The notes below the pieces were generated by a model, which was not told the origin of the DNA, made no database searches, and saw only the letters and a program-made list of their open reading frames with translations. A program made the position numbers and the translations under genes. A DNA stretch of 64,000 bases from Owenia fusiformis (taxonomy: Eukaryota; Annelida; Polychaeta; Sabellida; Oweniidae): the NCBI GenBank assembly GCA_903813345.2, contig CAIIXF020000004.1, forward strand, positions 8,327,525 through 8,391,524. Direction: 5' to 3'. Shown one piece after another: positions 23,301 to 38,300 of the stretch; within the stretch, counting starts at the first letter, position 1; each line of letters begins with the position of its first letter.

Positions 23301-26300
23301 TATTTTATTTAATAAATGGCTTTGGCAAAGCAGTCTCATTGTTCCTCTTGTATTTTATTTAACATTTAATAAAGGGACCCCTTTGGGAGTCATCCTAGAG
23401 TCAGTCCTTAAGTATCCTATTTATGTGACCCTAATTGTACATGTACTAAGTTGAGCATCTGAAGTTGTATAGGGATGTAGTTAAATGTCAAAAGGTAGCA
23501 AAAATGAAAAACTCTCTGGTTTCGTTAGAGCCTGGGATTCAAGAGGTTAATAAATTATTTAATTCCATTTAACATGTATGTGATACTCTATGAACTGGCA
23601 AAAAGAGCTCCTTGTAGACAGTTGGTCCTTACATGTATGTAGGTCAATAAGACTTAGTGATATCCTGGGTGATATCCAGATAGAAGGGTGTTCAATCACA
23701 GACATTTTTTCTGGAAAAAATTCCTAGACCTCTAATCCAATCACCATTACAGAAACACATGCCTACCTTGCGCATATTGCTTTGTTATTTGGTCCGTCAC
23801 TTTTGTTATTTTGCCTGCTGCCTTATTGAAAAATCCCACAGCTTTGTTAGCCTTGTTATTAGGGCTGTTAATAGGTGCCGCTGGGTGTGCACTGGTAGGG
23901 CGTGGTGGAACTTCGAGATTATCAGATGACTGGTACGAATAGGTCTGAAAAAATATAAGTTAGTTATATTTTTCATAAGGAATGTTTTACAAAACTATTA
24001 GACTAAAGTATATAAGGGTTATGTACTGGGAGGTTTTGGATATGGGGTTTATCCAGAGGGAGATGTGCATATCTCACGAGGGATGAACCCTATATCCAAA
24101 CCGACCGTACATAACTGCTTTTTCCTATACCAAGTAGTTTTCTTTCAATTTTTTTTTCTAATTTTTTTTCAATTTTTTCAATTTTTTTCTTTTTTTCAAT
24201 TTTTCTTTTTTCAAATTTTTTCTTTTTTTCTAATTTTTTTTTCAAAGCGGGAAGACACTGGCGGATTAGGGGGGGGGGGCCCGGGCCCCCCCCCTTGGGT
24301 GGGCCCAGAAAAAAAAATTTGGGCCCTAAAAAAATTTTGGGCCAAAAAAGGCCTTCAGGCCCCAAAAAGTGGGCCTTTTTGGTCATTACTGGGCCTTTTA
24401 AGGCCTTATTTTTTAATTTCAGGCCAAATTTTGAAGAAAATGGGCCTCAAAATTTCAAAATTTGGGCCCACTTTTGGGTTTTAAGGGCCCAATTTTTTTT
24501 TCGGACCTGGAATTTGGGCCCCCCCCTTGTTGGTTCCCAGATCCGCCCCTGGAAGATATGCCCTGGAGCGGGAGATATGGCGGGTGATATGGAGGTTTAG
24601 GATATGGAAACCTCAAAATTAGGATACAGGATATATCTTACCAACTTATCTCCCTAAAACTCTACTTGGCATAGGATAAATGGTTTTATTAGTTATCTAG
24701 TATCGAGAAATGTTTTACCTGAAAATTTTCAAATGGAAAAATCCCTAAAAATTGGAAATGCACAGACAAGAATCGTGAAATACTGCCATGTACCCCCCCA
24801 AAAAGCTAACAATATAATACATGTTTTACAAAATGACAATTCAGCTAAGGTCAGGACAGGGACTGACAGGGGCAGGGGTTTTTGGCAACATTATCTATCT
24901 GAGCCTCAATAGGTATGTTAATGATCCATTGCAGGCCAATCAGATACTTTTCTCAAAGTAGAGTGCAGTTTTGAGATCTTTAATGGAAGAAGACCTGATA
25001 TAACTAAGCATAATGGAAAAAGCCTAACACTGTACGAAAAAACACCTCAATGGCATATTCGTTTCAAGAATGTTAGAGCACAGCATAAATTAATGAAGAT
25101 AACTGTTCTCTGAATGAACTAGAAAAACTAGCTAGTGTATAGCTAGTATAAATGTTGAAATGTTTGTGCACTTTGTGATAGAAGCATGAAATTTGGCACA
25201 AAGTTAGTTTATACTTTATACAGTATGGAACCCATATCTAAAGAAAGATATTGAATTTATTGAAAATGTTCAAAGAAGGGCAACGAGAATACTCCCATCA
25301 CTCAGAGAACTCTCTTACTCCGACCGTCTCAAAGTCCTAGACATGACAACACTGGCCTTCAGAAGACTCAGAGGTGACATGATAGAGACTTACAAATACA
25401 TAAACAACCTTTATGATGTAGACTCCAATTCACTTTTCCCTGGCTTACAACCACAGGACAAACACCATACAAGAAGGTGCAATACACAATATCTTCGAAA
25501 GTCACATTGCAGTACAACCCTAAGACAGCAAACATTTAGTCAGAGAGTTATAAAACAGTGGAACTGTATACCAGAATGGGTAGTTAAAGACCGTGCTCGA
25601 GTACCCCCCTGCAGCCCATTAAGGAAATTAGATAGCTGATAAAAATTACATAATTAAACATTAAGGATTAGCCTATCACTGATGGGCTCACTTTCCTTAT
25701 ATGGATTACTGCAGTGTTTACTGAACATAATGAGCTATGCACATGGTATATTTGGCGGGGTTTTGTATCTTGTAGGGTCCTTGTTTATGAATGACAATTG
25801 GGTGTTAGTTTAACCACTATTATTATTTACAGATAGCCATCTGAGATATAGTTTTCTTTATTCTTTTAATTATCCAAATAATTTCAAGAAGTCCATAATT
25901 TGTTATCTTCTAATTCTACCATAAATGATGAGCACAACTTTACTAATGACCCCTTTGAGTGTCTAAAGAATCAGGATCTACTTGAAGAGTGTCATTAGCA
26001 ATTGGTTTAGGATAGTTCAGCAGAAGTTGATAGGGAACTTCTCAAAAATTTGCCAAATAAATTATAGAGCATGGTATGAACCAATCCTGAGATACTGACA
26101 TGTTTCCTACAATCCCCCAAATCAAGGGTAATGTCTGGAAATGTAATGTTCCTTTCATCAAGAGAAATGAAAGCAAACACAGGACAACCAGAATCATGCT
26201 AAATGTTCAAATCAGGAAAAGTTGGGTAATACAGTGGGGTTGTTGAAAGATATTCTTCTAGGAGACACCAAACCCAGGATGTTTTGGTCTCTAACCTATA

Positions 26301-29300
26301 TCACTCATAAACCATACAGTTTGAAATTGTAAACTAATTTTCAATGAGAATATTTGAGTCATCTTCAAAATGTTAAAATGGTCAATTCAATTATATAAGG
26401 GGATGTCTCTACTTCCCTTTACTTCCATATGTCAGTTCTCAAATCAACTACATCATGTCTCAAGCACTAGCAAATAAAAGTAAACAGAAAGTTATTATTC
26501 AAAGTAGAACTTCTAGGAGACGATTTATAAAGCAGAGACTTTATAATAAGCTTGGTGGGATTAAAATGCAAACTAAGCAATATCAGTTTAGTGACTTATA
26601 CAAATGCATTTGATACACAATGTTGAGAAAAGGTCAATTATTAGCACCAACATATTGTATAAAACAAAACACGGAACATATTCAAGGATTATCAATAAAC
26701 TCATGCAAATGACCTTATATGAAAAAAGAAAACAATATCATTTAAAATCAAAGGAATATATACTCATTGGCATTGTTGGATTAAGTTATTGGATTGATGA
26801 ATACTACACATGTTTGGTAAGAAGAAAACATTGTTCTCTATTTACATTCAGCCATGTCCCTTTGTTTATATGTATCATGTGACTAATTTCTGCAATGCCG
26901 ATTGGCTGTACTTTGAATTTTTAACTCCTCCCATTAGCAGTTTAAAAAATGAAGATTTAATGTGTTTTCAAGATATCTCTGATTGAAATAAGTACATTTA
27001 TTCGAAGATAGTATATTCATACACAAATGTGACAAATTTTGTAGCAATCTAATCATTAATTCTATAGGAAAAGGCAAATTTAATGTCAGAGCAAGCAGTT
27101 TCAGTTATTTTCAAATTTAATGGTTTACTAATGACTCCATTTCTAACTGAATCTGAGCTTAAATACTCAGCCACCCCCTTTAATGCACCAAGTGTGAATC
27201 AGTTCAAAAACAGATTAGACTCTCACTGGTACAATCACCCAATGAAGTATGACCATACAGTGGACTACCACTTTATACACCGTTACTAAATATGAACAAA
27301 TTCAAAAGTATTGATCGGTTAAACAGGCAATTTATGCCTACTTACCGTACTTAACTTATAAACTTATACCATTGTGAACTAGGCATCATCATATAAAATT
27401 TGAACCAAATCCATTCACTGGTATATGAGTTATCAAAGATTATGTTTTTTACATAATTTGGCCGCCATCTTGAAATTCAGCTGCCATCTTGAAAATTATT
27501 TCTTGAACAGAGCTACTGTGTCCCTAGGCATAATCATATAAAATTTCAACCAAATCTGTTCACTGGTATTTGAGTTATCAAAGATTACATATTTTTACGA
27601 AAAATGGCCGCCATTTTGAAATCAAGCGGCCATCTTGAAAATCTCTTTTGGTGCGAAACTCCTTTGTCCCTAGTCATCAGCATATAAAATTTGAACCAAA
27701 TCCATCAACTTGTATTTGAGTTATCAACGATTACATTTTTTACGAAAAATGGCTGCAATTTTGAATTGAGTGGCCATATTGAAAATTCCTTCTCGAGCAG
27801 ATGTCCTACACTCATAAGGCATAAGCCTATAAAATTTGAACCAAATCCGTCAACCAGTATTGGAGTTATCGCCCGGACATACGGACAAACGAACGGACGG
27901 ACAGACAGACGGACGGCTTCTCTATATCCCCCCTGAACTTTGTTCGGTGGGATAATTAAGAACTTGCAGGAAAAAAGAACTAAATGCTGGAATATGATGT
28001 ACCAGGTACATGTACATGTACATCCTGAAAGAGATTTTCAGAGATTTCTTCAAGAGATGCGGCAGACCAATTCACAACTTCTCCTTCATCTAACAGGCCT
28101 GCATTGATATGGATTTCTTTGACTCCTACTTACTTCATAAATCTCATCAGTTACAGGAATCTTCTCTTGGTGAACATTCCTAGTGAGGTTTAGACCTGCG
28201 GCTACTTCAGCTAGAATCCTATTTGTCTCAACCATCACTAGAAAGAAAGATACATTAACAGATATATTATACATTTGTATATACAATGTATGTACAATGT
28301 ACTTCTCTCTTGAGTAAAACTAGTATATCTGAACACTTCTCTAATCTGAATACCTCTCAATCTGAATTTTTTTCAAAAAGTTTCTTTACGCTTTAGACAG
28401 ACTTTGTATTGTTAAAATAAAGAGACTCATGGACACCCAGTATATTCATAAATCACACACTGCATTTTGACCACAATGTAGTCCTGAGAACTCCTTCAAT
28501 TAATAATTATTTTCAATAATGTATTGCATGATGCAAAAGTACAGTTCAGTAAATAAAAAATAAAGCAAGCCACATGATTTCTAAGCAACATAAATACATG
28601 AGAAACTGATGAAGCAACGTGATACAAGCAATCATCAAATAAATTCTCAATCAACTCAATCAAATCAATGCCCTGTATTAATTTTAGAAATGATATAGGG
28701 ACTTGTCAATTTGTATTACACTATGATTCAAAATGATTGGAATGGGTTCTTGGTCCTACATATCGGTATTTGTTAAAAAAAACATTTTTTAAATATTAGA
28801 TTGCACAAACTGAATACCGATATGAAAGGATAAAGAATTCGGCAAAACCTCTTATTACTGGGTAACTATAACCTATGTGATGGTGAAACAAATGATCAGG
28901 GGTCCACTAAGTTCTAACAGAAATGAGTCACTATGATACTTCAGTTCACTGTTGGTGAATAAAAGGGGTGCACCTTACCATATTTGCTATGTACAATCAC
29001 TTAAAGTCCCCGATAAATCGGGCTACGTATACCGCCGTGTTTACATTAGGGGATTAGAAGAGTTTATTTTTTATTTAGGTATGCAAGCTACGTATATCAA
29101 TATTAGGCCTTCATTCATGTACTCGTGTGCATGTAATCAGCATGCCCTTCAATATTATGTAAACCAGGCTATTCAAGTACTGTATAATGTACACTATTTA
29201 TGTGTGTACTACATACAATACAATTCCCTGGGAAACAAAACACAAATACTTTTTATATGTTCAAAATGAGCCATTTGATTGATGCAAACACTAAATAGCT

Positions 29301-32300
29301 TCATAAATAACATCTATAAAGTATATCTAATAGAAATTTCAATTTCAATGGTGAAACTTCCCTGGTTACGATTATATGGGAAATCATCACGAGACGAAGA
29401 TCGTTCGCCTTCCTGGCTTACCTCTGAATCGTGTACCCGGTAATCTCTTTATATAGTTTAGCGAGAGCGGTGCGCCTGCGCAGTTTTAAACTTTGGCGCA
29501 CACTTTAAGTGTAGTACTACTTCTTTATTTCTTAATCTATAATATTAAAATCCAAATTGTCCAAATACCAGGAATGATACAATCTAAATGCATTTATATA
29601 GATCTAGATAGGGTGTTCCCTATACAATGGTTTTACTGTGTTTCCTATTCACTATGCTATAAGGTGTTTATAATATACATGTAGTCATATATGAGTGTGG
29701 ATAGCATCAACAGGCTGATTATACAGCAAGCTGCCACTCAAATGGGGTATTCATATATGAGTATACAACCATATATGAGTAGGAGTGCAAAACTATATGG
29801 GGAACACAGAAAGCAAAGAGGAATTCACTATACACATTTACATTAAGCATCACAATAAGACTGTCACTATGACAATAAGACTGTCACTATAGGTTACTAT
29901 TGGCACCTTTTTCAGTGGGGTCTTCCAAAGCCTCGTCAGTATCAGGGAGAAGTGTTTTGATGAGATTGTGGTTCATGTCCATTAAGTACATGCACTTATT
30001 GTTCAAAACTGTTTGAACATCACACTGTACTTGGAATGCTTCTCTTAGTTTGACATGCTTTAATTTAAAAACATTAGTGATATAAAGAAACATACTTGAA
30101 TGAAATAAAGAAACATACTTGAATGAAATAAAGAAACATACTTGAATGAAATAAAGAAACATACTTGAATGAAATAAAGAAACATACTTGAACGAAATAA
30201 AGAATCATACTTGAATGAAATAAAAAAACATACTTGAATGAAATAAAGAAACATACTTGAATGAAATAAAGAAACATACTTGAATGAAATAAAGAAACAT
30301 ACTTGAATGAAATAAAGAAACATACTTGAATGAAATAAAGAAACATACTTGAATGAAATAAAGAAACATACTTGAATGAAATAAAGAAACATACTTGAAT
30401 GAAATAAAGAAGCATACTTGAATGAAATAAAGAACCATGAGTGAATTAAGATATTTCACAATAAAAATAAATAAAAATTTTGCCCATGCATTTGTTGTTT
30501 TTTGCACTAGCTACTTTTGAACTGAAATCAATTAACCTCTTGACTACCTGAAGTGAAGAGATTTCTTGTCACCTCAGAAATGACCTTGAAACCAAGAGTT
30601 ACGAGAAAATCCGTCACACAATTTTTCACTTAAATTGCTCTTATTTGAACAATTTTCACGCAAAATTGTTTTTTAAAATGTGTAGAAATGATATCTGCCA
30701 TCTAATTTTACTACATGAAAGTTGAGCATCTCAAGTTGTATAGGTATGTAGTAAAATGTCAAAAGGTGGCAAAAATAAAAATATCTCTGGTTTCAACTGA
30801 TTTTAGAGCCTGGAATTCAAGATGTTAAAGCAGAAACATGATCGAAATCCTAAAACATGCATAAGTAATAAAGCCTAAAATGAATAAATGCAATATTATT
30901 TATTGTGTCAAAATAGAGAAACATGCTTGAAATGTAAAATCTTTTTAACATGCTTTAATTCCAGAAATATGCTCGAAATTAATGTATAACCTTGAAATCA
31001 TTTCAGAATCAAGAAAACAAAATAAATGGTTGGTTTATGTATGAAATATAAATGCATATGAGGTATTTTAGTCTACATTGATCCCAGATTTTAACTAAGC
31101 AATATGGCAGTGACACGACAAAATGTAACCACCTGAAAGTTATTGAAATTATGGTTAAAGTGTAACATATTGTCACACATATTGTTACAGATGTTGAATG
31201 TTAATAACCAAACATTAACCACCTTCCGGTTATAAAAATAGTTGGTAAAAAACAAAAACAAAAATGGGCCTCGAGATTAGCTGTCATTGATGTACTACAT
31301 CTATGATAAAATGAAAATCAAACTTGGGCCCTACCTTGAATATCTCCAATGATTCATTCTGACTTTTCAGCTTTGCTTTATAATCATCTTCCTCTGATAG
31401 AGTCTAAAATATATTATTGATCATTTAAAGTGCCTGACTTATGTTTGGCAAACAGGTAAATTACAGAGATTTCACTGCATCTAGTTCGATATCCATCTAC
31501 AGCTTAACTGATGTGCCTAAGTTGACTTGACTTGAATATGTTTATCAGAGTTTTTGGGTTGTTTAAACTCTTTGAAATAGCTATAAATTGGAGGCAAATC
31601 ACTCATAAATCAATGTCAGGGTTTTTAACTCAAAAATTAATGTTTTGTACTTACAAGAGAATATTCCATTTCAGCTTCCTCAATCTTTGCTTGATCTCCC
31701 TTCTTTCTCAGAGCCTCAAGCTGAAAGTTAAAATTAATCAAGATTTACATTATTTTCCTAAATTTTGTTTACCATCATTTTGAGACCATTAATTTTGTTA
31801 AGAATTCCTGATTCAGTTGTTATAAACACTGATTTTTTGTAAATTTTTTTTATAAGTTTGGTAAAATTAGCTAATTCAAAAAGAAATGCAAGGAAAATTG
31901 GATCCCAGCAGTTTTTTGCAATCTTCTTTTGATCATCCTCCGATCACAGGGTTTCAAAAACCAGAATATATTCTTTCTTTTTACCCCCTGCGATAAGCAG
32001 TTACCGTTTCCCCGATTAAAAACTCGCAATCTGATTGGCTGTCGCAACACTGTGACAGAAATCATGTATAAGTCGTTGCGCATAATTAGATCACGTGATT
32101 CAGTTAAATCGGGCGCTTCCAAATTGGTTATAACAGGGGGAAGAAGGAGGTACAGATTCTGGATGCTTTTGATGGGCATGGACCAATTTGGTATTACTAT
32201 AATGTAGAAATCTCCCAACAGAGCATTTAGTTGGGACATGAATATTACGATAGCAATATTTTCACCAATTTGGTACATGCCAGTCAAAAGAAGATGCAAG

Positions 32301-35300
32301 TAAGTACTGGGAGCCAGTCCTCCTTAAAGGAAATAAGCATTTTAAAATCAATATTGTTATTTTTTGCTCTGTTGATAACCAGTATGGTCATTTTAATTAC
32401 CTTATTACAGACTTTGTAACTCTTATTCCGGTAAATCTCGCCCTTTTTCCTGAATTCATCCATTTGTTTTTCTCCTTGCAGAATTTCCTTGAAGGTTTTC
32501 CTGTAGTCCTCATACTGAAAATGTATAAGGTTATTTTATTCATTTATCAAATATTTCTTTACTTAATCATTTGGTGAAGTTAGACATGTTAACACATGTA
32601 ATCTGTTGCATTATTGAAAAAATACCACATGTGCAAATCTTTGAAAGCCCAATTCATTTTTGCTAAAATCTCCCTCCATCCCTGCCTTTTTAGTGCATCG
32701 TGAGAAGTAACATTCACCCCACATTTGCAAACACCTCATAGCCCATAGCCAGGGGGGGGGGGGGGGCGCTCGATGGGTTCAAGCGAATCCCCCTGGCCAA
32801 AAAATCTCAAAATCATGCAGTTTTTCACCATTCTGAGCACTTTTTAAGTGATTTTGGCCATTTTTAGACCAAAATTGTCACAAGTGACCCCCAGGGATTT
32901 TTCAAAAAGTGAACCCCCCTTGGCAAACCCTGGCTACGGGCATGCACCTTTTCACTATGATTGAACACTGTCTTTTCAGTCTTTTCACATTAGCTTTCAA
33001 AAGAAGGATTCTACTGTACCTGGTCTATATAATCTTGGTTGAGGCTGGCCCATATTGCATTGCTCTCTGCAAAACGTACCACAGTCTCCTTTAGCCATGG
33101 ATTATCTTCGTGTCTGACCCATCTCAATAAAGCATTACTAGCTGGAACAATAGGGCAATGCAGTATTAAATCAACTGAGAGGGGATGTATGATTATGTAC
33201 TTAAAGGAACATTTCTTGCCAGACTATTTCTCTACTGATATGGTAGCTACAATCATATATATATATACTTTACATATTTAGCAAAACACGGGAAAATGTT
33301 TTCATATGGTCAATATTGATCATTTAAAAATGTAGTACTCACTCCCAGTAAGCTTCCATCTTTTCAGATTTCTTTCAGGAAGTGATGTCATCAACTCTCA
33401 CCTGTTATAACCTTGTCTATTACAGTATAGGAAAGAAGTACAAAATCACTTCTAAACAAGAAGCCCTTATCTTCTGTGTAAAAATATTTTCAGGAGTTGT
33501 CAACTTAAAACTAATCAAGAGATCATCAAAAGGATTTTAATCATAGACCAAATTGAAAAAAATACTCAGCTGGTTTAGTAATTGTAATAGCTCCTTACCT
33601 AATGGTATATGCAAAGTTGAGAGTCGATGACATCACTTCCTGAGTGAAATTTTAAAAGATGGCAGCCTACTGGAATTGAGCACTACATTTTTAAGTGATC
33701 AATATTGACCATTTCAAAACAATTTTCTGTTTTTTGATAAACTTGCAAAGTATGTATATGGTTATAGCTACTATATTAGGAGAGATAGGTCTGGCAAGGA
33801 ATACCCCTTTAATGTAGGATTAGTGAGAGAGGATGTACATGTACATCTGTTGAAAGTGGTACCTGGATTATCAAGGTTTGATTCCAAGTTGGGGCAAACA
33901 TCTCTATTGTATTTTGGCTGAGTGCCTGTATGTCTGGATAATGGTGCATGGTATAAATGCAAGAACAGCGAAAGACCAACGAGTTTTTTCAGGAAGGTTC
34001 TCTCTGGATCTGTCTCAGGGATAAATATTTAAATTATGCTTAAACCAGATGTATGGCTCACCAAATATGGTGGTGAACAAAATACATACAATATGATATG
34101 TCTTTATCTATTGAAACATTTTGAGGATATGTTACTAAATGATCCTTGGGGCACATTCTGGGAGTTAATTCAGGCAACCTGAAAGTGAAAGGAAGCACCA
34201 AAAAATGTTGAAATTTTGGGCCCATTTTCTTTCAAAAAAATTATGTGAGTGTCAGTTTGTTATCTAAATTGCCCAGTTTATATGGAAGGAGCAAATTTTG
34301 GCCCCAAAATTTTTAGACCCACTTATCTGATTAGTCTTACTTTTAAAACACTTATCTAAATGTTTTTTACTCAAGTGCTTAACTCTTACCTACCCTTTAT
34401 TAAAGGCGATAGAACAGATCCAGTAACATTCCAGAAGTATTCATACTTGGCAATTCTTGAGTTTTTGTCATAATTTTATCTACCTCAAAGATGACCTCTA
34501 ATGATTGAAAGTCATAATATACATATCTATATAACATATAGTAAAACATTTTTAATTGAAAATATAAGTTACACCCAAGTTGAATTAGTTGTATTTTATT
34601 TGAACTCAGAGATGACCTTTGACAACTGAATATCATTATAAACTAATATATTTCTGTATACATAGTAAAATATTTTTGATGTGAAATATGAGTGAGATAT
34701 AACACCTGCTTATGTTTTAAATTTAATCTGCACTAAGAGATCACCTTTGACAACTGAACATGAATTGAAGTGGTTAAAGTGTAGATATTACACGCATCTA
34801 AGATACTAAAACACTCTTCACACTTATTAAACACTCTCAATTCAAAGTATATGTATTTGAATTAATAAATCAATGTTTTGTCATTGTATTTTAATATCAC
34901 TCAATTCATATAGTGAAAATAGCACAGGTATAATTTTAAAGTCTAGAATGCATTGGAGTATTGTGGAAGTCCCAAATCATTTGGTAATTAACTTGATATT
35001 GCAGACACTAGATATTTATTGCAATGTACTAACGCTCCTTTGTTAAAAAACGCTCATAAGATCTAGAAATAGCACACCAACAGTTCTCAGAAGTTGATTC
35101 TTTAGCTTGTAAAGTTGTCAATTAGCTTTTACTTAAATTAAAAGTCTCTATTCTATGAGAAATCTTCTAAATAATATCATTTTCCCTGGCATTTTTGCCT
35201 TCCATAGACTACTCAGACCTGATTGACTCTGACTGTTGTAAAATGCTTAAAATTCTGCTTCTCATTTCTGAAAAGTCCTGAACATGGGATTCAAGAGTTG

Positions 35301-38300
35301 CATACTTTTGAATCAGAAGATCTGCACTTTCACAAAAACTGTTTAAAAAAGTTGAAGAAATAATGTTTTAAATCTATTTAATCCCAGTTCTATGCTTTCT
35401 TCAATAATGTGTAAATATTCACATAAAATGTGAAAAATATTAAAAAGAATCATGAAATATCATGATGCAGAACTACCTTCAAAATTACCTTCAGTTTTAG
35501 CAGCTATAACTTTCACCACTGACTCTGTCAAACATTTTTCGTAATGGATGACCATTCCAAGATCAACATGTCCAACTGACTTGTACGCCCTAGCAGCTTT
35601 TTTAAACATTTTAACTAAATTCTCAAGCACTTAAATCTTTTAAAACTATTTCAATCTTCTGCAAACTACCAGTTACTTTGCTCTTGGCTTTGACAAAAAT
35701 AGATTTGAACGTTTAAGTAACTTTCAATGAAACACACCTCCAGTTCCCAGAAGTTGGTTCTGAAGCTTGTAAAACCAAATTGTCAATCAGTGGATGTTTT
35801 AATACATGAACGTCTCAACGTTATCATGAGTGCTTGTTTGGCCTCTTCACATTAGTGACAAACAGGGACCTATACACAGTAAGGTCAAAATCATCATTTT
35901 CAGGCTCCCAGCAGAGCCTTGAAAATCTGAATGACAATTCATTAAATAATTATATTTATTATATACCCAATATGTAACACTAATCCTGATTGGTCAATAC
36001 CTAGTCACATGTTTCGAAATAGATTTACTATTTCCCTCGGAAAGTTATATTCCCTCAAATGTGACGTCAGCAGGAATATACATTTGAACTATTGCCCACT
36101 GACGTCACGATTGCAACTTCTATTACCCTTGGAAACGTCTGCGCATCATCACTGCACAGACGAAAAACAGAAAAATGGAAGATGAGCACAAACACAAATC
36201 AACTTCGTTCACCATGACAGACGTGCGTGAACGATACAGTATAAGCAACGTGTATAAAGTTCCCTAAGCTCAATACGTCTGTGTAATTTCAAGTGTTATG
36301 ATAATCTATTCCGCGTGTTAAACGCGATTGAAATTGTCAAGTGAGAGTCTCAGAGGCAAAAATTTCTGTTGAGCATCTGATGACGTCACAGCTTATAATG
36401 CTAACAATGGACCCGGGGAGGGGGCTTTCTAAGCCTTTTTGGCCTTCGCAGAGGAAACGGGACAAGAGTCAGTATAGGGTATATAATAAAACAAATAGTG
36501 ACTGCCTAATTTCGAGTAATAGTGTAAATGATTTCCCCGAGGGAATATCCTCTACAATGTACTATTCCCGAAGCCGCAGCCCTCAATGGCAGTCACTATT
36601 TGTATACTAATGTATAGGTTAGTGGTGTAGTTTTCCTGAGGTTCAATTGGTAGAACATTATGTGGTAGAATGGGAGATATATATATGGTACACACTTTCT
36701 TGTTTGTCCTCAAAAGCTGAAATAACTTTTCAGAAATATGCCCTCATCATGTACTAAAACAATTGGAAGACCAGGCCCATCAGTTGTGGAGGAGGGCACC
36801 CAAGGATTTGAAAAAAACAACATTTTTTCACTTTTTCCATTTAGATTCATCAAACACTTTGAAAGTGCCTACAAATCACCTACAGTAATAGCAAATTAAA
36901 ATTGTAAAATTTTAGAGGGCGTAAGCCACTCCTCTCATTACCTTGAAATGGAAAAATGTTTTGGAGGGAGGGGACCAACCTTTGCTTTCCATATGGCATC
37001 TCCCCCAAAAAAGTTTTCTGTTTTTTTTCTCAGTTTTATTTTTTGTTTAACACTTTAAAAGTTAACAGTAATTTTCGAGAGAAAGGGAGCCACTTCTCGC
37101 TCCCTCCCCTAAAAAAGTGAAGATACTTTCAGAATGTTATTTGCTTTACTTCTTTTGTCCAGAAATAGCAGAAACTGCAGAATGGTGAACTCCATCCGCA
37201 AAAAAAGTTGGAGACTATGTCACCACTTCTGGATTAACCAGATAGCAATCTTAACTAATGTAAAATTTCTAGAGAAATGGGCCACCCCTCTCCTTCTTCC
37301 CCCTCACCCATACATGTATCTACTACTTTACTTAACCTTCTAGAGGTCAGAACACACATTTCAATGAAACCATATCATATTTGTTTTGTTCATGATGAAG
37401 CATAAGCAAGCACAGTGCTTTTTTGTGGAAATGCTTTTTGGACTTTTCCATTTTTCCTCATGTTGACTTTCGGGAAGGCATTGCCCCTATCACAAAATAA
37501 TGTATTGACCTTGAACTTTAATTGTGACATGTCATTGTCATCCAACCATGTGTGATATGAAAATAATTGGAATATTAAAAAGAATGTTTTGCGGTCGTTT
37601 ACAGACGAGTTTATAGGACAGGGCAGGGAAGGATGGCCTATTCTAAGATAGAAGGAACTGCATGATCTACAGTAAGTTGAACTATTGGTCTGAACAAAAT
37701 GCTGCGCAGAAAGTATGAATATATTTAGGTAACTCTTATATTTCAAGATCTACCAACACAGTAAGGCCATGAAAAAAGTAGTACGTAGATTAACTTGGCA
37801 TAAAATTGAAAATTTAAGTGAAAAATGCACTCCCTTGAAGAAAGTGACAGGCCTGCATACACAATCATATAAAACTAGAAAACGGCAACTCCACGGAGTA
37901 GCAAATCCCAAAGAACAAATTCCTATTAATCTGTATATATATGTCTGACATTATATTTACCATTTACTCTAACCTTGATTTGCAGATAATAAGACAGACA
38001 TATAACTAAATATAGCCATATTTTGCTAAATCCCACACATGGCAGCCATTTTGAATTTCCTGAGGCAGGAATCAGAAAAACGATACAATAATTGTGATCT
38101 AAGCTTAATTTCCTTCAATTTGAGTATAGTAAATAATAACCATACTTTAAATAGATCAGGAAATTATTGCATAAGCACATATAAGGTGGCCATTTTGAAT
38201 TTTTTCGAGGTCCGAATCAGAAAAACTATACAATAATTGCAATTTACTCTAAATTGCCTTTCATTTGAGTATACTAAAGATATAGTTCGGAAAGATCTCA

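Noticed and set aside
24065..24600. Phe- and Lys-rich open frames on both strands
   Set aside because: Produced by poly-T/poly-A and GGGCC runs of the nested MITE and its host repeat.
28952..29269. 105-residue plus-strand open frame
   Set aside because: Low-complexity composition, no domain, antisense within an intron of the adaptor gene.
30060..30507. Four overlapping ~100-residue minus-strand open frames of the type FLYFIQVCFFISFKY
   Set aside because: They are translations of the 23-bp minisatellite in different frames, not genes; the spliced exon at 29,907-30,057 is the real coding part.
31871..32299. 142-residue minus-strand open frame
   Set aside because: Lies wholly within the MITE at 31,900-32,315; no conserved domain.
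36341..36610. 89-residue plus-strand open frame with MRVSEAKISVEHLM start
   Set aside because: No recognised family, no splice or homology support, and it includes the arms of a local palindrome (36,489-36,604).
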